In this document: positions 26,957-35,300 of the stretch, one piece after another
Layout of the letters: each line of letters starts with the position of its first letter
Position numbering within the stretch: the first letter of the stretch is position 1
Assembly: GCA_947630975.1 (NCBI GenBank)
Contig: CANRJP010000017.1
Span: 1 to 36,531, forward strand
Reading direction: 5' to 3'
DNA from: an uncultured Clostridia bacterium
GTDB taxonomy: Bacteria > Bacillota > Clostridia > UMGS1883
Length of the DNA stretch: 36,531 bases
The notes under the pieces: generated by a model
What the model saw: the letters and a program-made list of their open reading frames with translations, nothing else
Databases searched by the model: none
What the model was told of the DNA's origin: nothing
Made by a program: the position numbers and the translations under genes

Positions 26957-28573
26957 ATGAACAAATTCAAAAAACTGATGGCCGTGCTGGTGTGCGCGGC
27001 AATGGCGGTAGCCGCATTACCTGGGGTCGCGCTGGCGGAGGTGGAGGAGACCGACTACGGACTGAAATACGAAGTGTATGACGGTGAGGTGATTATCGCT
27101 GGCTACAACGGCGACGCTTCAAATCTCGTTATTCCCGATGAGATCGACGGTAAGCCGGTGACGAAAATTGGCGGCTACGCATTTTACGGCCACACCGGCC
27201 TCACAAGCGTGGATATCCCTGACGGCGTGACTGGAATTGGTTCTTATGCGTTTTACACCTGCGATGCCCTCGTGAGCGTAAACATTCCTGACAGCGTTAC
27301 CAACATTGGTACATGGACGTTTGCCGGCTGTAACAGCCTCGTGAGTGTGGATATTCCCGACAATGTGATAAATATTGGCGGTTATACATTCGCTTACTGC
27401 GATGCCCTCACGAGCGTAAACATTCCTGACGGCGTGACCAGCATAGACTTCGGTGCGTTTGATAGCTGCACCAACCTCACGAGCATAACTATCCCCACCA
27501 GCGTGACAAACATTGAACGTGATGCGTTTGAGTTCTGCGGCCTCACGAGCATCACTATCCCTGACAGCGTGACGAACATAGGCGTAAGTGCGTTTGCGTT
27601 CTGCGATGGCCTCACGTCTATAGACGTCGATGCCAACAACGCTCATTATACGAGCCGGGACGGAGTGTTATTTGATAAGGAAATGACAGCACTAATGCAA
27701 TACCCGGTAGGGAATTCCCGAACATGCTATGACATTCCCGATAGCGTGACAAGCATTGGCAACTATGCGTTTTCGGACTGCCTCAGTCTCGCAAGTATCA
27801 CTATCCCGGACAGTGTGACGAGCATTGGACGTGATGCGTTTAACGGTTGCATCGGCTTTACGAGCGTCATTATCCCCGACAGCGTAACTGACATAAGCGA
27901 AGGAGCGTTTGCGTTCTGCGATAACCTCACGTCTATAGACGTCGATACCAACAACGCTCATTATACGAGCCGGGACGGAGTGTTATTTGATAAGGAAATG
28001 ACAGCACTAATGCAATACCCGGTCGGAAATTCCCGGACATGCTATGATATCCCCGAAAGCGTGACATACATTTATACCTATGCGTTTTCGAACTGCCTCA
28101 GTCTCACGAGCGTCACTATTCCCGACAGTGTGACAAGCATTAGCCATAGTGTGTTTGCAAACTGCGACAGCCTCACGGATGTATACTATACCGGCAGTGA
28201 AGAGGATTGGGTAAATATTAATATCACTGACTACGGCAATGACTGCCTTCTCAACGCCGACATCCACTACAACAGTACAGGGACGGACGTTCCCGTTGGG
28301 CCAGAAATTCCGGAGATAAACGCGCCGACGGCGACCGTTGACGAAAACACCGGAAATTTGGACATTGCGGTGGAGGCCGAAAACATCCCACATACGGCGG
28401 CGCTGGTGGCCGTGAGTTACGGCGCGGATGGGAATTACGTCGGCAAGGCCGATGTGGTGGCCGGCTCCGCTCTGCTCCCCGCCGAGGGCGTGAAAACTGT
28501 CAAGGTCTTTGCATGGGAGAGCCTTGAGTCCATGCGGCCCCTCTGCCCGGCAAAGGAAGTAACGCTGCAATAA
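26957..28573 (+). CDS. Secreted BspA-like leucine-rich repeat (LRR_5) surface protein
   Basis: Signal peptide ending ALA; repeated xxLTSVxIPDSVTSIGxxAFxxC units. Start at MNKFKKLMAVL (26957) with AAGGAGG RBS. C-terminal module ends VKVFAWESLESMRPLC. Confidence 0.93.
   Translation: MNKFKKLMAVLVCAAMAVAALPGVALAEVEETDYGLKYEVYDGEVIIAGYNGDASNLVIPDEIDGKPVTKIGGYAFYGHTGLTSVDIPDGVTGIGSYAFYTCDALVSVNIPDSVTNIGTWTFAGCNSLVSVDIPDNVINIGGYTFAYCDALTSVNIPDGVTSIDFGAFDSCTNLTSITIPTSVTNIERDAFEFCGLTSITIPDSVTNIGVSAFAFCDGLTSIDVDANNAHYTSRDGVLFDKEMTALMQYPVGNSRTCYDIPDSVTSIGNYAFSDCLSLASITIPDSVTSIGRDAFNGCIGFTSVIIPDSVTDISEGAFAFCDNLTSIDVDTNNAHYTSRDGVLFDKEMTALMQYPVGNSRTCYDIPESVTYIYTYAFSNCLSLTSVTIPDSVTSISHSVFANCDSLTDVYYTGSEEDWVNINITDYGNDCLLNADIHYNSTGTDVPVGPEIPEINAPTATVDENTGNLDIAVEAENIPHTAALVAVSYGADGNYVGKADVVAGSALLPAEGVKTVKVFAWESLESMRPLCPAKEVTLQ
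27590..28050 (+). repeat. Near-identical ~145-bp direct repeat within the BspA-like gene (about 27590-27735 and 27905-28050; 315-bp period)
   Basis: Both copies contain CACGTCTATAGACGTCGAT[G/A]CCAACAACGCTCATTATACGAGCCGGGACGGAGTGTTATTTGATAAGGAAATGACAGCACTAATGCAATACCCGGT. Confidence 0.9.
28309..28570 (+). other. C-terminal ~87 aa module in the BspA-like protein
   Basis: EINAPTATVDENTGNLDIAVEAENIPHTAALVAVSYGADGNYVGKADVV...VKVFAWESLESMRPLC; shared motif with the GH2 and S8 proteins. Confidence 0.7.
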
Positions 28574-28602
28574 AAATAAGGGTCAAAAACCCATAAAATA
28601 TA

Positions 28603-28640
28603 CCCCGGAGAGTTCCCTCACTCTCCGGGGATTTTGTTAT
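28603..28640 (+). terminator. Intrinsic terminator between the convergent BspA-like and S8 genes (possibly bidirectional)
   Basis: CCCCGGAGAG-TTCCCTCA-CTCTCCGGGG followed by ATTTTGTT. Confidence 0.8.
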
Positions 28641-28759
28641 TGCAGAGGCGATAACGGCTCGGCTCAAGGACGCGGCTTTCAGTGCTCAAGCCCACAAAAT
28701 CGCTCTGTAAAAAGCAGGCGGTTCTCCTTGCTTTTACGGCATTTTTTATTTTGGACGCG

Positions 28760-31700
28760 TCAGCCGCGATCCTCCGGATGTTCTTCTTCTGTTATCACTC
28801 CTACCGCTCCCAGCGGCATCATTTTCCCATGCTCCCAAACAAACAGCTTCACGTCCGCTATCTCCGATATACCGTTAAAATCGAATGTGAACATTTTTCT
28901 CTCTCCGCTTTCAAGGAACGCGTTTTGCATATCCACGCCAACAAGTCTGCCGCCGCCGTCATACAGCGCCATTATAATATCCGCGTCCGCGTCGGCCGCC
29001 ATATTCGTAACGTTCGCGATAAACGCGGCGCTTTCGCCGTCTATGACACTGTCCGTGATTTCCGCGCTTACCGTGCCGATCGTGAACTCATTTTCGTTAA
29101 AAGCGTAATCGCTGACGGAAAACTCAAGGCTTTCCATGTCCATGCCGGTTATATCCATTTTTATTACCGTTTCCTTCTCGGCTTTCACCGGCACGGTAAC
29201 CGTTTTGCTGTTCGCGTCATGCGCCGCGGCGCCCATCAGATAGCGATCGTCGCTCGCCTCAAACGAGGCGTAGATTTTTCCGTCCTCCTCATAAATTTTC
29301 GGATTTTTTATCTTGGGCGCAATGGAATCGACGTAGAATTTATACGTCTTTTCCTCGGTCCTGCTCCGCTCGCTGTCATAGGCGAGAGTGCCCGATACCG
29401 TCACAGTGTAGTCGCCGTCCGGCAAGTCTCCCGCACCAATCGGAACAAAGTCCATATAATCCTCCTTACGCGACAGTCCCATATACGCCGGCTCCGTAAT
29501 GATAATATCGCCGTTTGAATTTTTAACCGTTGTGGTGACGTCGCACAGTGAACGCAGCATACGAATTTCTATATTATATTCAAGATCAATGCTGTTTGAA
29601 AGGCCGACATAATCCTCGCTTTCGTATTCGTTCCTGTCCGGCGCGTCATCGGAAACAAACACATTTGTGCCAAGCATGACGTCTGATGCCATCAAGCCGC
29701 CGTTTTCCTTGCCGCCGCCTTCCTCGAAATACGAGGGAGTCATGGCGTCAAACGCAGTCCAATCGCCGTAGAAGCCGGTGTACGGCATACTCGCCTCCGT
29801 CACCGAGCCGTCCCTTGACGATAGAACGACATAACCGTCAACCCAAAAGCCGTTTGTGAAAATTTCTTTGTTAGCAGTCGTTTGCTCACTGTTAAGCGTT
29901 ATTTTAAGCGTTATTTCCTTTTCTCCGTTCGCGGGTATTGTCACGCTCTCGGGATTATCGGCGGCGGGTTCAAATTCAAGCGGCACGGAGTCGGTGATCA
30001 TGTTTTTACCGTCCCGCTCCTCATAATTGTCGGTGAAGGCATATATTTTAATACTGTCGTACGTTACATCCTCACCCGTCAGATTTTCCGCCGTGAATTT
30101 AAGCGTTATATTGTCGTCAAGCCGGTCCCTCAGGCTGAGCTTCGACTTGCCGGTGTCGCCCTTCAATATTACGGGGAGCGTCAAGGCGTCCGAAAGGTCG
30201 GCAAGACCCGCGCCCTGCCGTCTCGGCGACTCGGGGAGCGTCTTCTCCTCGTCTTGGAAAACAATATCCGCCGAGCTCATCAGCAGATTTTCCATAAGCG
30301 CGACCTTATCCGCGCCCGTTACGTCGGGACATTTCTCGTCGACCAAGCCGCTCATAAGCGCCATCGCGCCCGTTATCTGCGGAGACGCCATGGATGTTCC
30401 GCTGTCGTTTACGTACTCGTCATCATTTCCCGCCGAAAGTATATCGGTGCCCGGAGCGGTAATTTCCGGCTTCAGCTCAAGGTCGGGCTGCGTGCCCCAG
30501 CTCGTATAGTATGCCATGCCCGGCGCTTGCTCTTCTATAGTCTTGTTTTCTTCCCTGTCGGTTTTAATGGTTTTGGTCTCCGCGCTCCTGAGCAGGTCGC
30601 CGACGGTTTTGCTAACCATTATGCCCGGTATCTCATCGCTTGCCGTAATTACTCTCCCAATCTGTTCGTCTTCCGACACGACTATAAGGCCCACAACACC
30701 CATTTCAAGCAGTTTGCCGCTTTTGGCGTCCGTCCCGTTCGGAACCACCGCTATTTTGCCCGTGATATCGCCCATGGCCTGAAAATCGGCCAGAGTATCG
30801 CCGCAAACATAATCGTAGTACTTATCCGCAAATTTTTCAAAAAACAGCTTGATATACAGAGGTGTGCTCAATCTTTCACCGCCGCCCAGCGTAAAGTCAC
30901 TGGTGAAGACCCATTTTTTATTCGGGTCAAGCGACGCGACCGACGTTGGCGCGGAGACCGACGCCGGTATGCTGTTAAATATGTAGTCGGGATTATCAGT
31001 CGTTTCCTCGTATCTGTCGGAGTTACCCGCCGAGCATACAACCGCGATGCCCGCTTTGCGCATATTTTCCGTGGCCGTATCATAAGGAGCATACTCTGCG
31101 ATGGTTGATCCGAGACTCAGATTCACGGCGCACACACCAAGCTTTGACGCGTCGTCCAGCGCATCAATAACCACATCCATAGACATTAAACCGTCGTCGT
31201 CATCATACCCGGCCTTCATAAGCACAAGCTGCGCCTCGGGCGCGACGCCCGAAAAGGTTGTACCCTCAAACACGCCGTTTTTACCCGCCGCTATACCCGC
31301 GACGTGGTTGCCGTGAATTTGCAGCGCGTTGTATGTGTCCGCGTCGCCGTAACAGTAATCGTACGCGAACGGAATTTTTTCGCTTCTGTAAACCTGATTT
31401 GCCGATATATCGACATTAAACTCGTTATTTTCGATAAATTCGCGTATCTTGTTTTTTGTCAGCGTCGGCTCTTCAACGCCGGACGCGAAAAACTCATGGG
31501 ACGTGTCAAAGGCGGCGTCTATGATTGCGATAACCTTTCCGCGGCCGTCAAAGCCCGCGTCGTACATCGCCTGTGCGTTCATCATCGCCGCGCCGTAGCC
31601 CGGCTCGCTTTCGCCGTTTGACGCCGGCGCGGGCGGGACTTCAAAGGTTACCGATTTGTACACGTTTTTTACGCCGTCAACGGCCTTTATCTTTTCAATA

Positions 31701-32044
31701 TCGCTTTCGTAAGCCTCTACCGAGAATCCGTTAAAAACGCTCGTATATGTACGACCGGAATTGATATCCGCTCCCACGCGCTTCTTGATGTCGGACTTAA
31801 CCGCCGACTGTGCGCTTAAAAGCCGCGCCTCCGCTTCCTTCGCCTCGTCTGTTTCCATGTACTCCGACGCCCCCATAAGGACGGCGTTTTTCGTTTCCAA
31901 AAGCGGGGCTCCCTCCGTTTCAACTATAAGCGTCACTCTGTCGCCCATAGGCGTCGCTCTCTCGTCCTTGGCAATCGCCGGAACGTATGACGCGCCGATA
32001 AACAGTGCCGCCGACAACGCGGCGGAAATAATTTTCTTGTTCAT
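28760..32044 (-). CDS. Secreted S8 family subtilisin-like protease with PA-domain insertion and Ig-like C-terminal domains
   Basis: Catalytic Asp (VIAIIDAAFDTSHEFF), His (IHGNHVAGIAAG), Ser (DSGTSMASPQITGAMAL); PA-like insert between His and Ser; signal peptide. Start at MNKKIISAAL. Confidence 0.94.
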   Translation of the reverse strand: MNKKIISAALSAALFIGASYVPAIAKDERATPMGDRVTLIVETEGAPLLETKNAVLMGASEYMETDEAKEAEARLLSAQSAVKSDIKKRVGADINSGRTYTSVFNGFSVEAYESDIEKIKAVDGVKNVYKSVTFEVPPAPASNGESEPGYGAAMMNAQAMYDAGFDGRGKVIAIIDAAFDTSHEFFASGVEEPTLTKNKIREFIENNEFNVDISANQVYRSEKIPFAYDYCYGDADTYNALQIHGNHVAGIAAGKNGVFEGTTFSGVAPEAQLVLMKAGYDDDDGLMSMDVVIDALDDASKLGVCAVNLSLGSTIAEYAPYDTATENMRKAGIAVVCSAGNSDRYEETTDNPDYIFNSIPASVSAPTSVASLDPNKKWVFTSDFTLGGGERLSTPLYIKLFFEKFADKYYDYVCGDTLADFQAMGDITGKIAVVPNGTDAKSGKLLEMGVVGLIVVSEDEQIGRVITASDEIPGIMVSKTVGDLLRSAETKTIKTDREENKTIEEQAPGMAYYTSWGTQPDLELKPEITAPGTDILSAGNDDEYVNDSGTSMASPQITGAMALMSGLVDEKCPDVTGADKVALMENLLMSSADIVFQDEEKTLPESPRRQGAGLADLSDALTLPVILKGDTGKSKLSLRDRLDDNITLKFTAENLTGEDVTYDSIKIYAFTDNYEERDGKNMITDSVPLEFEPAADNPESVTIPANGEKEITLKITLNSEQTTANKEIFTNGFWVDGYVVLSSRDGSVTEASMPYTGFYGDWTAFDAMTPSYFEEGGGKENGGLMASDVMLGTNVFVSDDAPDRNEYESEDYVGLSNSIDLEYNIEIRMLRSLCDVTTTVKNSNGDIIITEPAYMGLSRKEDYMDFVPIGAGDLPDGDYTVTVSGTLAYDSERSRTEEKTYKFYVDSIAPKIKNPKIYEEDGKIYASFEASDDRYLMGAAAHDANSKTVTVPVKAEKETVIKMDITGMDMESLEFSVSDYAFNENEFTIGTVSAEITDSVIDGESAAFIANVTNMAADADADIIMALYDGGGRLVGVDMQNAFLESGERKMFTFDFNGISEIADVKLFVWEHGKMMPLGAVGVITEEEHPEDRG
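28763..29032 (-). other. C-terminal ~90 aa module in the S8 protease
   Basis: SAAFIANVTNMAADADADIIMALYDGGGRLVGVDMQNAFLESGERKMFTFDFNGISEIADVKLFVWEHGKMMPLG... Confidence 0.65.
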
Positions 32045-32074
32045 GGATATCACTCCTGCAAATTTATTTATATA

Positions 32075-32103
32075 ATTATATCACAAAATTTTTGATTTGT
32101 CAA
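32075..32103 (-). promoter_or_regulatory. Consensus sigma-A promoter for the S8 protease gene (TTGACA-N17-TATAAT)
   Basis: -35 at 32103-32098, -10 at 32080-32075, minus strand, 17-bp spacer. Confidence 0.75.
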
Positions 32104-32150
32104 TAATATTTGCGCCGAAAACGGCGGATTTCAAGCAATATAATCATAAC

Positions 32151-32196
32151 AAAAAAAGCGATATGCCCCACTGTCTATTTGACAGAGGAGCATATC
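32151..32196 (-). terminator. Intrinsic terminator downstream of the MMPL-GLUG gene
   Basis: Minus strand GATATGCTCCTCTGTC-AAATA-GACAGTGGGGCATATC-GCTTTTTTT. Confidence 0.8.
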
Positions 32197-32376
32197 ATAT
32201 GGCGTCAGTTGTTATTTTACATAATCATTTCAACGGTATTTCTCGAAATCCTTCAAGTCCGTGACATGGCGTAGGACTTCACCGAAATTGTCAAATCAAA
32301 AGCCTGTGACTGCGCGGGAAATCGAGATTTTGATATTCTTTAAAAAATGGTTGTTTTCGAGGGAAACAGGGTCTGT

Positions 32377-35300
32377 TTAGTTTTTCTTTCGTTTTCTCAG
32401 CGCCGCGACAACGGCTACCGTAACCATCAGCGCCGCGAGTATCAGCATCGGCACAAATATATTCGACCGTTCGTGGGTCAGCCGCACCGTGACCGATGGC
32501 CCATCGGTGTCGAACACCACGTATCGGCCCCTTGCCTTTGAGGTCACCTTTCGCCATCCGCTGTCGGTCTTTACCTGAATGACGGCCTTATTGTACAACT
32601 TGCCGCCGGATGTGTCCAAAAGACGCAGGGTAAGGCCGTCCCGGTCTGTAAAGCTTGTGCCTGTCAGTTCAATTTTGTATATGTCCCCATTCCTTACGGC
32701 GTGTATCTCCGCCTCGTCGGTAAAGCTGCCCTCGGCAAGAACGATGGGCAGACCGCCCTCCTTTTCCGTGCTGGATATCGCCGTTATATAGGGAGTGTAC
32801 TCGCACACGAGTTCAATATCGGACGAAACCGTTCCCTCCCCTATTTCCGGCCAGTGCCCAAAATGTCCCTCCTTGGCGGGAATTTCGGGATATTGAATGC
32901 GGCCGGTGTCGCTGCCGTATTTTATCTCCTGTACACTGACGGTCTCGCCCTCGGCGGAAAAAGTCACGGTGAAGCTCACCAGTCGTGAAGGTATGCCGGG
33001 GATGCCTGCTATGGCCCCATATTCGGCGGGCTCCGCGCAGCCGGAATAGCTTATGCCGTCGATACCGCCGGTGCCTCTGTCTATAAAGTAATTTCTGGCC
33101 ACGCCGCTCCTGTCCTCACAGCCGCCCAGCACGGCGCCCACGCATTCATCGCCGCCGACTTTGGAAATGCTCACACAGCCGGAGAGGCTTTCTCCCCTGC
33201 CGGCAATGCCGCCCACATAATCCTTACCGTTGACGCCGGATTTTGAATAGCAGCAGCGGAGACTGCCCGATGCCCTGCCGGCCACACCGCCAACGTAACT
33301 GCCGGAGGTGCTCTCGACGGGAGCGTAGCTCTCGCACCCGTACACCGTCCCGATGCCGGCAAGGCCCACTACTCCGCCCACGCAGTCCTTTTTGCCCGTC
33401 ACGGCTCCGTCGTTGACACAGTGAGCCAAAACAGCCTTCGTATTGTAGGTAAAGTTCAGCGCGTCCGGCTTTTCTATCTCGTCCTCGGGGTCGCGGGCGT
33501 ATTCCACGGCCAGTGCTCCGGCAATGCCGCCCACGTTTCTGTCGCCCTCCACCGCAGCGTAATTTTCGCAGTCCCCAACCTTTCCCTGACGTGAATTTTC
33601 AATGTCCTCGTCAGAAGTATCGACCACATGATCGGTGTTGCCGCCGGACTGCACACTCTCATATCTCCCGGCCGCCAGATCGAATATCAGCGTCAGTTGA
33701 TCGCTTATGCGCTTTAGGCTGTCCAGTCCTTCGCTGTCGGAAAAAGCCTCACGCAGACCGTTAAGCTCCTCAGAAATCCCGCCAAAGCTGTCCATGAGTT
33801 CTTCACCCGCCGCCTTGAAATCCTCACCGGGAGTCACAAATTTGTAATCCGTCCCGGCCGCAAAATCCGAAATTATGTCAGCGGCCCGGCTGACGGTTTC
33901 ACCGATGTCCTCAGATGCATATGACAGGGATCTGAGTCCGGAGCCGAGCAGCTCTTTGGCGGAAGCGAGCTGTGTCTCCGATTCACCGGCAAATCCGTCC
34001 AGTTTGGATGTCAGGCTGTCGAACGCACGGCTCAGCCGGTCAAGACCGGAGGACAACTTTTCGTTCGCCGCCGTCAGCACGCCGTCGAGGTTTTCCCTTC
34101 CTAAATCTATCGACGAGTCTAATTTGTCCAGGCTGGAGCCAATGCTGCCGTCGGCAGCGTCGACAATATTTTGGAGACTTCTTCTCCCGCCCTCTATGGC
34201 GGCGCACAGACTGTCAATGGCGTCCGACAGCGTCTGTCCGCCGTCACGGGCCGAGTCAAGCTCGTCCTCAACGGCGGTGCGCAGACTTTTCAGTCCGTCC
34301 GCCAGCGCGTCCGCGCTTTTGTTCATGCCGTCAAAGGCGTCTCTCGCTTTTCTCACTGCTCGGGAAAGCGAATCAGCGTCAAATGTGGTATTCAAAATCA
34401 ATTCGTCCAAATCGGCCGATACGGAGTCGAGAGCGGCATAATTATCCCTAAGATCCCGCCTGATCTCGCCAATCATACCGGCGACCTCCTCCGCGTTCCC
34501 CACGAACTCCCGAAAGCTTTCGGGGCGGGTGCGGAGAATGTTCTCGATACTTTCAAGGGCGGCGTCTATCTCCTGTTTATTTCTGGCTATATTTTTGAGG
34601 GAGTCGTTAATGTCGGACAGGGCCCGGCGTTCCTTTGCCTCATTCTTCACCCGAACGCTGTCCTCAAGGCTGTTCAGTGCCCGTTCAAGGTCGGAGCGTG
34701 CGCCGTCTATACTTTTTTCCGCCGCGGCTATCTCATCCAGCGCGGAATTTATTTCGCCGAGACCGCCGTCACTCAGGCCGTTTTCTATCGAACGCAGCCG
34801 ATCGAAGGCCTCCTCCGTCTGGGTCAAATAACCGTCCAGTTCAGAAGTGTCAATATTTTGAGAGCGAAGCTCATCCAAAGCCGCCCCTATCTCGTCTATG
34901 CTTTCGGACAGGGATTCCCTGTCGGCCCCCAGTGAGCGCAGTTCGTCGACGGCGGCGGATATTTCCTCAATGTCGGGGGCAATGCCCGGCCATTTCAAAT
35001 TTACCGTATCGAGGGCCGCGGAAAAGTCATTTGCGGAATTTGTTACCTCTTGGGAGCCATCGGTAAGGCCGCCGGCCGCGTCGGCCAGTTTACCTATTGT
35101 GTTGGACAGTGACGCGGAAAGGGCGTTGATTTCCGCCGCGTTATCCTCCGTCATTTCGGTTATGCCGTCGGCGAGGGTTTCCGCGCTGCCACGGGCCGCG
35201 TCGGCGTAGGTCTTTATTTTGTCAAGCCCGCGTCCGCTTTTTCCGCCCAAATCCTTCGTGTCGGAAATGAAGTCATCCACCATGGAGCCAAGGTTTTCCA

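Noticed and set aside
26899-27081. 60-aa ORF overlapping the start of the BspA-like gene
   Set aside because: Out-of-frame overlap with a well-supported CDS and signal peptide.
27119-27646. 175-aa minus-strand ORF and similar ones within the BspA-like gene
   Set aside because: Repeat-driven antisense ORFs of the LRR region.
29882-31108. 408-aa plus-strand ORF
   Set aside because: Antisense to the S8 protease with intact catalytic motifs; Arg-rich, low-complexity composition typical of shadow ORFs.
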